A stretch of DNA of 64,000 nucleotides from Membranipora membranacea (taxonomy: Eukaryota; Bryozoa; Gymnolaemata; Cheilostomatida; Membraniporidae): positions 10,957,493 through 11,021,492 of the forward strand of contig OU612071.1 in assembly GCA_914767715.1 (NCBI GenBank). The letters run 5' to 3'. Under the pieces are notes generated by a model, which saw nothing but the letters and a program-made list of their open reading frames with translations, did not search any database and was not told the DNA's origin. This document shows positions 1 through 12,700 of the stretch, in pieces. The translations under genes were made by a program, and so were the position numbers. The number at the start of each line of letters is the position of its first letter. The stretch's first letter is position 1.

Positions 1-520
1 TTATCGCTCACATTCTTGTCTTTCAATTACAATAATTCGTTCAAAAATCGCTTCTCACAGAATGTATATACTTCCATCAATGAGTGCATAAGGCCACATG
101 ATTTAGCCCACCCTCAGAAACTTGTGCAAGATCCCCCTGACACTTTGCTACCATCAAAAGAAAGCTTTTCTTTTCAGTGGCAAATCATAGTCATAGTGAA
201 TGAGTGTGAGTGTGTCTTTTGCAATTATAATGGGATTCGATTTAAGTAAGTCTTACACACTGATTGATTGGAACATCTTGGTGAGTCATAAACACTTTCT
301 AAAACTTCATTCACTCTCTTCATTATTCACTTGCAAGCGTGCTGCTATTTTTCCTGTTTAATTGTGTCTGTTTTGTGTTGATTTCTTATAATCATTGTTG
401 TGTTATATGTTGCTGAAATTCATCACCGGATTAGTGAGTGAGGTAGGGTGAGCCACGCAAATTGCTTCGACCACAATATTAATCTCAGACTGCTTTTTTC
501 CTCTCTTACCAGTACCAACT
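1..520. other. no gene seen; AT-rich flank
   Basis: Short open frames only, without convincing codon structure or splice pairs. The stretch 175-340 is rich in GTGAGT-like and TG-rich words but nothing joins to an exon. I see no RNA gene or clear repeat before the inverted repeat that begins near 521. Confidence 0.5.
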
Positions 521-3500
521 GAGATACTTTTACACACAACCTGTAGTAATTCAAATGTTTTTACACCCAATCAAAGCTTTCTGCATTGATAACTACTGAG
601 TCATCATCATAAATTACTGAATGTTATTCTCAACTGTATTTATTCCAGTCATTATCTCCTCCAGCCAGTACAATATCACACACTATTTAAGTTAAAACTT
701 GGAAAAGGTGGGTTGCAAGCATTGCTATAGCTCTGGGAACTGGGGCGCCCTGGGCTGTCGCATAGTCGGAAAACCCTGACTGCCGTTCTGGGATGTCGCC
801 GGAAAACCCAGAACTGGTGGTTTTCCACTACTTATATTGAGCACACGCGCAGATGCCTTAACTGACCTAAACAAGGTTACTCACTTGCCTCTAATAGTAC
901 TCATATTGAGCTCATACAGATGGTTTACAGGCCATTACTTCTAACCAGCTCACACTTATCTGACCTGACTAGGTCACTCACTAATACTGACTGACAAACT
1001 AGGCATCGATCTCTCTGGTAATTATTATTTACATCTAAATCTTATTGCATACTGACACAGAGAAAGGATATACAGAGGGGACACTTCAATGATAGTTATA
1101 GTGCCTGTGGTTTTTGATTCACTGGGGGAAAATTGTGCACAGCTGGATGCCAAAAACTAATTATCTCTCTATGTTATAATGTCATTTTTCTTGCAGACAT
1201 TCCTGCCTGTGATTGGCCGTAGTTCATTCTGTATTTATCCTAAAGACTGATTTCCAACTTTGTTGGAATGTCCAACCTACAAGCTATAGACCATATCTTG
1301 TCATTTTTTGCTAGGACACATAGGCTATGAGCAAGGAGTATTACTCCTTGCTATGAGCTATCTGTGTTTTTAAAGTGAGTTATATCATATAGAATTACAT
1401 GTGGCCTAGGTCAATACACGGACATTTCCTAATTTTGATGACCAGAAGTTTATCAATTGTCACATGTAAATCTATATGATAAAACTCATTTTAAAATGCA
1501 GGTGGGTCGTACGATACCCCCTACCCTACCCTCGAAAACCCCTACACCTACCCTACGCATCGAAACCCCCTACACTTACACCATGGAGGTGCAACTCCTA
1601 ACCAAAGAAATAAACTTATTTCTTTGCTTAGAGAGGGCATCTGATGAAACAACAGTGAGAGAATGAGACAGACACTGGCACCAATTAGTAAGTAAGATAG
1701 CATCTATATGTAGTAGATAATAGACAGTTTTCTGAGCTCTTATTTATGTCTCAATTCGGAGTTGTCCTCTCTCCAGTTTGGTACTTTTAACCCACACCGC
1801 ATAGGAAAAACCTGCTGAAAGAGGGTTATCTTGAAAGCCGCTTATGTTAGGATAAAAATGATTTTTGATTAGGAGTCTGCACCATTGAAAACCCTATGAG
1901 ACAGGATTTCCAAATCACTGGAGGCTTGAATGTTGATCAATCTTAATTTTAGTGACGAAACTGATGAAAAATTCTGCCAAATGGTCCGCAAAACAGGCAG
2001 AAAATGCTATAATTGACTATCCAATTACTAAAATTATTTTCCAAACTATGTACATATTTGTTTTCAATGTTGCAGATTCTGAATCAAAAATAATTTTATC
2101 CTATTATAAACGGTTATCAAGATAACCCTCTTTTCAGCACGTTTTTCCTATGAGGCGTGGGTTAAAAGTACCAAACTGTAGAGAGGACAACTCCGAATTG
2201 AGGCCTAAATCAGAGCTCAGAAAACTGTCTATAGTCAAAACAGTGTGTCCATTAGTGGTACTTTCTTACTTACTACTTAACATAACAACAACAATTCAAT
2301 GCTACTCCTAACCTAACAACAAATTATGCTACTGCTGCTGTATGTTTATTTATGGCGCCTGGGCCCTGTACTGTAGCCCTGTGGTTGTCTGAATAATGGC
2401 CTCCATAAGAGACCTGTTACTCAATCAATAGGCAACTACTGCCACATAACTGATGGGATTTTCAGTATCAACTATCATTATGATGTTGTTACACAGCCTC
2501 TCACTCACTAGTCTAAATATTTGATTATTTGAAAATTCCCAGGAGATCCAACTATAGATTGGCCATAGACTGTTGCCTGCTTGTTTTTTCTAGTAAAGAG
2601 TGGACTTGGCTGGCTGACGACTGATATTCATCATGCAGTACCCTGGTAAGTAGGAGGTGTATATATTTTTACATTCAATCTTTGATTGATGAAATGGAAA
2701 AGCATTGCAGCAATTTGTATATCATTTTTATCATGAACAACTCTGGCCTCAGACAGTGACATTACATGTCCCTAAGTGTAGGGGGTTTCGATGCATAGGG
2801 TAGGTGTAGGGGTTTTCGAGGGTAGGGTAGGGGTAGAGGGTATCGTACGACCCAATGCAGGTAGCTCTTAGCCTATGTATCTTAGCAAAAAATGACAATA
2901 ATATGGTGTATAGCTTGAAGCAAGGAGTAATTCGCTATTACTCCTTGCTTGAAGGTTGGACATTCCAACAAAGTTGGAAATCAGTCTTTAGGATTAATAC
3001 AGAATGAAGTATGGCCTATCAAATGTAGGGATGTCTGCAAGAAAAATGCCATTATAGCATGTAGAGATAATGAGTTTTTGGCATCCAGCTGTGCACAATT
3101 TTCCTCCAGTGAATCAAAAACCACACTCACAGGCACTATAACTATCATTGAAGTCATGGGCCCCTGGGACTTGTGATACGTGGTTGGATGCTAATCGCAA
3201 GGTGGTTCAACTTAGCCCAGCTAAGATTTATATCAGTATTCAAGAAGGTTTAGATGTAAATAATATTTACCAGAGAGATAGATGTCGAGTGAGTCTGTCA
3301 GTATGTCCAGGTGAGAGTATGAATGGAATGGATTGGATACCAATGGTGTATGATAAGTGTGTAACCTTGTTAGGTCAGATAAGTGAGCTAGTTAGTTGTA
3401 ATGGCCAGTTGACCATCTGTATGTATGCTCGATATATGTAGTGGAATACCACCAGCCATGGGTTTTCCCGGCTAAGCCGATGGCATCCCAGAATGCCAGC

Positions 3501-3761
3501 AAGGGTTTTCCGACTATGTGTCAGCGACAGCCCAGAACGCGCCAGTTCCCAGAGCTATGCCAATGTTTTGACTCCACCTTTTCCAAGTTACAACTTAAAT
3601 AGTGTGCTATTGTGCTTGCTGGAGGAGATAATGACTGGAATAAATACAGTTGAGAATAGCCTGTAGTAATTATGATGATGACTCAGTAGCTATCAATGCA
3701 GAAAGCCTTAGTTGAGTGTGATAATATTTTAATTACTACAGGTTGTGTGTAAAAGTATCTC
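521..3761. repeat. 3.2-kb nested inverted repeat (foldback element)
   Basis: The left arm from 521 reappears as reverse complement at the right, ending near 3761. Matching blocks pair in mirror order: 521-560 with 3733-3761, 571-668 with 3619-3710, 715-830 with 3435-3570, 1193-1296 with 2952-3039, 1500-1580 with 2774-2858 and 1723-1860 with 2096-2229. The arms have diverged by substitutions and small indels, and the right arm carries an insertion around 3155-3240. The centre is a separate element at 1721-2231. No transposase frame is visible, so it looks non-autonomous. It could also be two oppositely oriented copies of one repeat flanking the central element. Confidence 0.75.
1721..2231 (-). 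mobile_element. 511-bp TA-flanked MITE, copy 1
   Basis: The ends are TAGACAGTTTTCTGAGCTC and its reverse complement, and the terminal repeats extend inward for more than 100 bp (FFGG-type palindromic structure around CTCTCC...GGAGAG). A second copy in the opposite orientation lies at 11565-12075 and is also 511 bp. Terminal TA dinucleotides on both sides suit a TA target duplication as in Tc1/mariner-type MITEs; the superfamily is inferred. It contains no coding frame and sits at the centre of the larger inverted repeat. Confidence 0.75.
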
Positions 3762-3767
3762 AGGACG

Positions 3768-3831
3768 ACTTACATGTCTTTACTTTGCCAATGTCACATG
3801 GACATTATTGGCAAAGTAAAGACATGTAAGT
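3768..3831. repeat. perfect 25-bp inverted repeat, 14-nt loop
   Basis: Arms at 3768-3792 and 3807-3831 are exact reverse complements. The segment that follows, 3832-3960, is a further copy of the sequences near 3140-3240 and 1045-1095, so the hairpin marks a junction between copies of the same repeat family. Confidence 0.8.
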
Positions 3832-6749
3832 CCCAGGGGCCCATGATTGAAGTGTCCCCTCTGTATATCCTTACTCTGTGATACTGATATAAACCTTAGC
3901 ATTGGGCTAAGTTGAGCCACCTTGTTATTGCATTCACACCAACCATAAAACAATTTGAATACATACTATTACTACACAGCAGTACAGTCAAAGACCAGAA
4001 AAAAATCATAACACCCTCACATCCCGGATAAGGAATTTCATTGTAGAAGGCTTGCTTATAGATTCTCATACATAGGAACCATTAATAGGACATTTATCAT
4101 TTTCAACAAACTCAAAAACAATGTCTGTGAGATAACACTAATACATACTTAGATAATACTGTGGAATATGTGGAATCTTGTGCACATACTATTTTTATCA
4201 ACCTCAAGAGGTTAAAGATGGCCACTGCAATCCTTGGATTGGTTGTTGCAGCCCAATCAGATACAAAGTGAAACTGTTGTGAGCTCTATACTAATTCGAC
4301 ATTTGGCGATATATTTTATTAACGTATCATTGCAGGTAATACCTCTAAGCTGGGACCTGCTAGTAATACCCGCAGAATGATTACAGAATCTAGGGCTGTG
4401 TAGCCTGGTGATATATAAACTGTTATCCAAGAACAAACTTCTCAGCTGCTATGAATTCCTAGTGTAGTTCAAGTCTTGACTCTGACAAGCTATGTTCAAA
4501 CAAAGCTTGTCAAGACTGGCTAGAACTCCTGCCATTGAAAAATGACAGACAGACATGATATTCACAATGAATACCAAAACGAGTTTTATCCAAGAATTTT
4601 TGAATAAAAAATAATAGGAACCTTCTCTTCTGTAGGTAGACTGTATAGTGAATGAATCAAGGAGTAAAAGACTTTTACTCCTTGAATGAATGCGTGGCTC
4701 TGAGTGACCCAACACATTCATTGGCTAACTATCTATGCAATGTATATTATGATATCATGTGTACATTTCATTCAATTCATCATGGACTAGCGGTAGGGAG
4801 CTTGACGGGTTTCCAAATAGTACATTACAAATTAAATACAGTTATAGACATAGGCCACCAGGGCCTATATCCAACATCATACTACAGCATAACAGTTATG
4901 CTGTAGTATGATGGTGGCCTATGTCTGGAAGCATACATGACAAGTTGGTAGACCCAGAAATCAGGAGGTCTCCGCGGACAAGCTCCCGTCCCGGAGTACC
5001 ACTCTGCGCGTCCTGCAGTGAAGGTGTAATTTGGCCCTTGTTGTCCTTTATTTTAAGCCAAAACTAGAGCGTTCATATTATGAAATGCCTAATTTTAACT
5101 GATTTTACAAATTATATTGTTGCACTTTATCCGAGCGAGGAGAGATAGTACGTTAATGGGCAATTATATCTAGGTATATGTACTCTGGGTGTAGGAAAAC
5201 AGCTTAAAAAGTCTACTGGTTGAAGGAAGCTGAAAAAAGGGAGGAAAAAAAGGGAGATAGGGAGGAGGTGGAAAATACCCCTAAAAACTGGGAGGCTCCC
5301 TACCAAAAAAGGAGACTTGTCAGGTATGTCTGGGAGTCTGTCTCCAAACATATCCCAAGACACCTATGAGACTCGTATTACAAAAGGCATTTGTTTGGTG
5401 AACAAAGGAGTAGAATGGCAGGCAAAGTTTGCTTGTCTGATTACATGTTGGATGTGTGTGATCGGTGGTTGGGGAACGTGTATGATCTGAGCCTCAGTTC
5501 TCCACTTTTGCTACACTCATTTGTGGGTATACACACAATCCACCCGCTGCTACAATATGTAGGAAACACTAGTAAAGGGTATTTTACAACTGTCCTTCAT
5601 TTTGTAATGACATATTCGGAAAGTTTTGATAACAGGGTAATGGACTATTTTGAATGGACAGAAAAGTCCCAGTATAGAAAAAGTTCAGTTTTGTATGGGC
5701 AATAGCCAATTTATGAAAAAATTATAGTAGAAGGTTTGTTGGTGCAGCTGTGTTGTGGAGTACAACAGATTTAAGGTACTAGTCCGAACAAACACTCATA
5801 CAACGTCCGAATAGACAGTGTAAAAACAGATGCTGCTGACAGGGTTTGTAAGACATGTGGCAGGTGCTGGAAGAAAAGTCCCATACATGACTAACAACAC
5901 CCGTCGACAGCGCATGTTTTTACTGCCCATTCGAAATACACAAATTGTCGTAGCGCCAGTTTTGGTAAGAGCCGGTAGCTAGTTCATGAAATATCAATTG
6001 TGGATCATTTGAATCAGTACAGCCCTTGTTGCCTGATATGTAAGTTTTAAGTTCTCAATCCAATGCTATGCATGCAATACTTCCTGAAGCTCATGCAGGC
6101 CCTGTCGTACCCACGACATTGCTTTGGAGGCCTTTAGTGCTGAAAGACACGCCAAACTTTGGTGGTGATGCGACTTGTTGTGTATGTTGGTTTGATGTGA
6201 CATTATAAAATCTCATCTACATCCTCTAAAGATGCTATACAAAAGTTTGCCACATCATACAACGACTTTTGATTGCACCTGTTTTATTGTATAAACATTT
6301 TGTGAGGTTCCCAAAAAGTAAGGAGTAATTCTAATGGCTCTCATGGTTGCAATGACACTCAGGCCACTCTACAGAGACAAACTATTATCTCATTGCTGTG
6401 TGGGAAGTTGCAATGATGAATAAAACTATAATTTTTCCAAACAACTTGTGATTGTCTGTTTGGTATCAGAATGCTCCATACTGCAATGCTATACCATATT
6501 CAATGTAATCTTAGTAGGCTCTGTCTAGTCTTCAATCTCAGTAATGGTCTCTATGCATTCTAGTCCGAAGCTTATCCAAAATTGCACATCTAAACCATGG
6601 ATCCTTTCCATATCGATCCAAAATAAAGTAATACTGAAATACAAATCATATTGAATTGATTTAGATTGCAGGGAGATTTCATCAGAAGAAGAAGTGTGTG
6701 ACGTACCGACCCCTAGTGTGGTTGTTTGTATACCTTAGTTGTATCGAGG
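3832..6749. other. intergenic region with small hairpins; no gene seen
   Basis: I see no convincing exon chain. The region holds a short palindrome built on AAGGAGTAAAAG/CTTTTACTCCTT near 4660-4685, the hairpin at 4846-4925 and a purine-rich tract at 5205-5275. The longest open frame here, about 100 codons at 5391-5705, has no splice context or recognisable motif and is treated as chance. Confidence 0.5.
4846..4925. repeat. interrupted palindrome
   Basis: Inner 19-bp arms at 4875-4893 and 4895-4913 flank a single base. Outer 12-bp arms AGACATAGGCCA and TGGCCTATGTCT lie at 4846-4857 and 4914-4925. It resembles a small foldback MITE; no protein is encoded. Confidence 0.75.
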
Positions 6750-9700
6750 ATGGAGGATGAAGAGTTGTCTACTGTGAGCATATATAACATAGGTATCCTA
6801 AATACAGATCAGATAAAGAGGACTAAACCAGCAGGGAGTGAGTGTGACCACTGAGTACTTTCCCACCTTGATCTGACTTAATTGTTTAGACCTACTTCAT
6901 ATGAATATACACAGTTTATCATGTCTGATATAGTTCCCTTGGATGTTTCCGCTTAATTAGCCATTGATGACTCGCCACATAAAATACACAACTTGTCTAA
7001 CTTTACATATATATTGATTTTTGTATGGTTAGGTGGAAGTGCTGGCTGTGAGAGCAAGTCTAGTCTGAAATACAATTCATCAAGCAAGCGAATGAGAAGA
7101 CCTCTTAGTGGTAAAACTGCACTTAACACCAGACCACAGAGCGGTAATTCATCAACAGTCTCTACAGCGGATCACAGGTAATGTCCAATCTACTTTACTA
7201 TACACACTTCAGTTCTCGTAACGTTCCTCTTTGTAACAATGCTTAGTGATCAAAATTTGAAGCAGCCTGATTTTTGGCTACTTGTTAATTTTTAAAACAA
7301 AACGCCAGTAGGCAATGTGACAAGGCCACCACTGTCATAATGTATAAGGGATTCCGGAGCTTGGATGGCAGGTTGCCGTAACCCAGGATGTGTATGGCTG
7401 ACTCTCCATGCAGTCACATGAGTTAGTCAAACTGTCTACAATACCATCAAGAAATGAGCAATTTTGGGAGACCTTGAGTTGAGTATTTTACCCGTAAACT
7501 TAACCCAAGATTACATTTTGTGGTGAATCAACCTGTTTAACTTTTGATTGTTGTAGTGCTCTCCTGCTGACTGGATATTCTGGATTCAAGGAACACTACA
7601 TTCCTTCAGGATACGCCCCTGCTGGATACGCCCCTGATGGATACACCCCTGATGGGTACGCTCCTGCTGGATATGCCCCTGAAGGATATAATACTGATGG
7701 ATACAGATATGATGATAATAACCCAGAGATGGGAGCAGATGACTATCCAGACTTATACAAAGACACCGAGACTAAAACTGGGTATAGTCAGGTCACAGGT
7801 CATGGTGAGCTATGTACTCGACAATACATTATATCACAATACTGTACTGTCTGTTTATTACCTCTGTTCTAATGACCTTTATCCTCAGTCTCTTTTGCAA
7901 TGAGGAAAAAATTGAATAGAAGGCTACAAATGAAACTGATTGACAATGTATGAGACCATGCTGAGACCTTCATCATAATTTATATATTATTAAAGGGCAA
8001 AAGAGCCATCGGGAAATTTTCCAACCTCTGACATAGCTATATATGTATAATCAAAGGGTGTTCGCAAAATCTTAAACTACTGCTGCCACTGCTGGTACAT
8101 GTGTGCTTATTGAATTCTGTATTGCTCAAAGTTTACTAATGAAGGCCCAAATCTTGAAATTGTCACCTAATGGGCAAATAATATGCGCAAACTGATCAAC
8201 AAAATCAGGGTATGAAATTAAATACTTACCGTATGCCTTTTAATTTCATACCCTGATTTTGAAGATCAGTTTGTGTAAATTATTTATACTGAGATTGCAG
8301 CCTCATATCTATAGTTTTGATCTATACAGAATTCAATATGCACAAATTTGCCTGTGTTGCAGCAGTAGTTAAACATGAAGATAATACAAATTTTCGTATC
8401 CCCCTTCCATTCAGTGTGTCATATACACAAATATTAGACAGTTCGATTGAGTATTTATTAATTCAGCAGGAGGAGACAATCGGTATATAATCTTGATTTC
8501 TCAGTGTAAGTCAGTAGCTGAAGATTTGTGCAATGTTACATTCATGATACTGAGTACAGCAGCGGTGAGTTTGATATATTATTATCCTGCAGGTTATACA
8601 GGGACACATGCTCCGTGTAGTACACCAGATATATTAGCTGATATAAACCCTACAGACAACTATAATAGTAATAGGGATGAGAATATCAGAGAAGAATCAG
8701 TCAGTAAACAACATCTGAGTCTGGCTCTACCAGGTGTAGAAGATTCTATAAGTGATGATAACTCCTCAGATGATGAGCAGATTCCTACCCTCAGGTCAGC
8801 AGATATGTAAAGGTCTAAAGACAATTATGTGTTACAAGCACAAAGCTTGACATAAAAACCGTACATATACATTGGAACACTTGAGTAGTCTCGCATCAAA
8901 CCTACATTCTAACCTATTTCACAGAAGATGTGGAGTAAATGTATTTTTAGGAACTCATTTTCAAATTTGGTTACGGCTCATTAATTACCCTGTGGTTATG
9001 ACTGTATATTTAATTCACAGGCTGCTGGATGGCATACAAATTAACCTAAAAGGAGGTAGAGCCAATGTCAACTTCACCCCTGAAGTAAAAATAAAGCTGA
9101 CTTCAGGAAATCAACATATTCCGCTAAGGTCAGAGTGCAAAATAATAGCAGACACCATTTTCAACTTTCAACCATTATTAACTGGGTTTGGATGGTCGTT
9201 GGAAGTCAGCGCTATGTTATGATGCCACTAATTGTCCATACTTATTTCTTTATAGAGATGAGAAGATCTCAGCAGCAGCAGCAGCAGCAGCAGCAGATCA
9301 ATCTAATCACTCAACTCAAAGTAAAACTATAGATGAGAGAAGGGTGGAAATGGAGGAGGAGATTAAGTCATTATTATCTCATAATACATGGAGTGATTTT
9401 ACTAAGCTTAGGTCTGTATAGTACTGTATTATTCTAATCCCACTAGCATAACATCGTCATCTCTATAGTTAATATATCAATAGATAGTAGATCCTCATGG
9501 ACTGCTTACTGTTATGAGTACCCTACATGTGGTGCAGTGTGTTACTGTTGTGTATATAGACGGCTCGGCTAATATATCTGGTAATAACTGGTATAGAAGT
9601 GGTGCTGGAATGATATTTTGTTTCTCTACTCTCTGCAATCTCTGTCTCTACATCCTGACAATGATCATAGGATTAATTTTGGAAGCATATTGTATAACTA

Positions 9701-12700
9701 ACTGTGAACTGCTTGGAAGTTGCAGTCATTGTTCATATACGCTTTCCAACATAAATGGGAGATGTTATATTGGAACGTGTCCAAAATGAATTAAAATGCA
9801 TTAACAGGCTGTCTATGATTTTCATATTGATGACAAAGTAATTTGGAGCCATATGGCGCAAGGTTTAAGCCAATCACCCGAGAATGGGCCTCGGCGGATA
9901 ATCCAGCCCTATAGTCATTAATCTAGAATTTGATCTTTTAGGAAATTTACTGAGATCTCTAATGATGAGAGCAACACTAATGCAGCAGATGAAAGTTTGC
10001 TCAGAGAGTCGAGAGAGTGCTGGAACACTGAAACAGTGGGAAATGATGACTCTACAGATGAAATTCAAAACCCACAAGAAATATTAAATGACTGTATCGA
10101 TGAAAATCATCAGACTGATCAATCACTGCACTCTGGGGAGCAGCATCATCTATCAGTCGATATCAAGAATAGTCAAACAGTGGACAATATATGTAAGAGA
10201 GCTGATTCATTGTCTCTTAGTGAGCAGCCCTTTTACTCTGCTGTGGTGGGTCAGCCAGGATTCTCTAGAGAGCTTCAAGCCTCTCCTGAAGACAGCAATC
10301 CTAAAAGTCCAAACCGTCCCACTCCAGCTCAGGAGAGCTTTCTATATAAATGGCAAATCAACGTCTCAAACCCGAATAATCAGGTATATATTTGGATCAT
10401 TGATATACATTACTGTGCGTACATCGTTATGAATGACAATTATATTCAATGTAACCAGTCGGCATTCATTCATGCTTGTGTCTTCACCCAATGACATTAC
10501 TTCATAAGGTTCCCTCACTGATCTATCAGAGGCCATCAAATCTCATCTTGAGAAATTTATGTATCAAGTTCATAAGGTGAGAGTGAGACTAAAATAATAC
10601 GTTTATTCCTGATAAACTGTTACTTTGTATACTCGTGGTATACATTGCCTGTATAAACACTGATTACACATTGTGTTTACAGTGTAAATATAATAACATG
10701 ATTTTTTTTAACACTTTATTGATAGCTCACAAAAATGCTTAACACTTAGGAATTGTCTTTACTGGCTGATGTGAGAACAGTATCTATTGGCTTATGTGAG
10801 AACAGTATCTATTGGCTTATATAAGAGGATGGTTATTATTCAGGTAGCTGATGTAAGTGTACCACTGATAAACAAACACAGAGATTATGATGCTATGGAT
10901 AGTGAGATAGACAGTAGAGTTGAGGAGATCGAGCGTCAGCTTGCTCAGCAGATAGTAGAATCACAGAACACTATAAACAGGCTTCAGCAACAGGCGGACG
11001 CTACTGGTATGTGATAATGAGGGCTAGTAACAGCCTAAATTTACTTCTGTAGTATCATAATTAATGACAACAAACACTGATCAGGAGCCTAGCTCAATCA
11101 GCGATGTAAGCTCACTCTACCGGTATCTATAAGACAAGCTATATACTGTTACTTGTGCCTAAACTTAATACGGCCAAGCTGAAAGTCTTTCCTGATATTA
11201 AGAAAACCGGGTTAGGTAAAATTCGGTGTAAGTTGCTATAAGGAACAGCTTTAATCCTTCCCAAACCCACCTGACCCCCACCAACTGCTCACCATTACAA
11301 TGTGCTATTACTGTACTATGTTCATAATGTACATACCATTGTAATTCCCCCCAACTGGTGCTACACTTTGGAGATACCCACACCTTGGCACGCGGTCAGC
11401 AAATATAGACTTTCTATACACTGTTGGAAAGCTGTCGAGCTACTGATCGTCAACAGCTTATCAAGAATGTGATTGGATGAGGTTGGGTCATTTTATCGAA
11501 GAGATGAGGCCGAAAAGGCTGTTTTTATCGAAGTGGATGGCTGAGCTAATTTGTTTGCTAGAAATAGACAGTTTCTGAGCTCTGATTTAGGCCTCAATTT
11601 GGAGCTGTCCTCTCTCCGGTTTGGTACTTTTAACCCATGCCGCATAGGAAAAACGTGCTGAAAAGAGGGTTATCTTGATAACTAATTATCATAGGATAAA
11701 AATTATCTTTGATTCAGAATCTGCAGCAATGAAAACTCATATGGACATAGTTTGGGAAATAATTTTAGTATTTGGATAGTCAATTATAGCATTTTCTGCC
11801 TGTTTTGCGGACAATTTGGCAGAATTTTTCATCAGTTTCGTCACTAAAATTAAGATTTATCAACATTCAAGCCTCCAATTATTTGGAAACCCTGTCTCAC
11901 AGAGTTTTCAATGGTGCAGACTTTGAATAAAAAATCATTTTTATCCTAACATGTTCGGTTTTCAAGATAACCCTCTTTCTGCAGGTTTTTCCTATGCAGC
12001 GTGGGTTTAAAGTACCAAACTGGAGAGAGGACAACTCCGAATTGAGGCATAAATAAGAGCTCAGAAAACTGTCTATTTCAAAATAAGTTATAATTATTCT
12101 TAGCGATATAGTTCATCCTAATTTTTGGTTAAAAATAATAATCGTTGCTTAAAATATCACATTATATCATCAAATACAAAAATTCACACACATTGAGAAG
12201 TTACGTAAAAAGCCACTTTTGGCTCATCATGTATTATTTTCAACCAAAAATTAGGATTATCTATATCTCAAAGAATAATTATAATTTGTTTTGAAATTTC
12301 TAGCAATCAAATTACCTCAGCCATCCACTTCGCTAAAAACAGCCTTTTCGGCCTCATTTCTTCGATAAAATAGCACAATGTCATCCGATCGCATTTTGAT
12401 GAGGTGTTGACGATCAGCAACTCAACAGCTTTTCAACGGTGTATAGAAAGTCTATATTTGCTAACCCCCTGTGTCTCTACCTTAAGGAGTACATTACTCC
12501 AAGAAATATTCATGCTTGCATCAGTGATATCAGGGGTTTGGATCCCATATCCCAAACTCCCTGGTTATATCAAGCTCAAGCTCCAAATTCTGTATAATGA
12601 GAACATATCTAGCAAAACCCAGATTACCATCTTCATGCTTACTAACTTGTGAAATATATTAGGCCTCGCTTGAATGCAAGCCTCAATTTACATGATTTGT

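Noticed and set aside
8872-9222. 116-codon frame in intron 4
   Set aside because: Overlaps a non-coding stretch between exons 4 and 5 of gene 1; no suitable phase with either exon.
9514-9789. 91-codon Cys-rich frame
   Set aside because: It lies in intron 5 of gene 1, out of the exon chain, with AT-rich composition and no splice or motif support.
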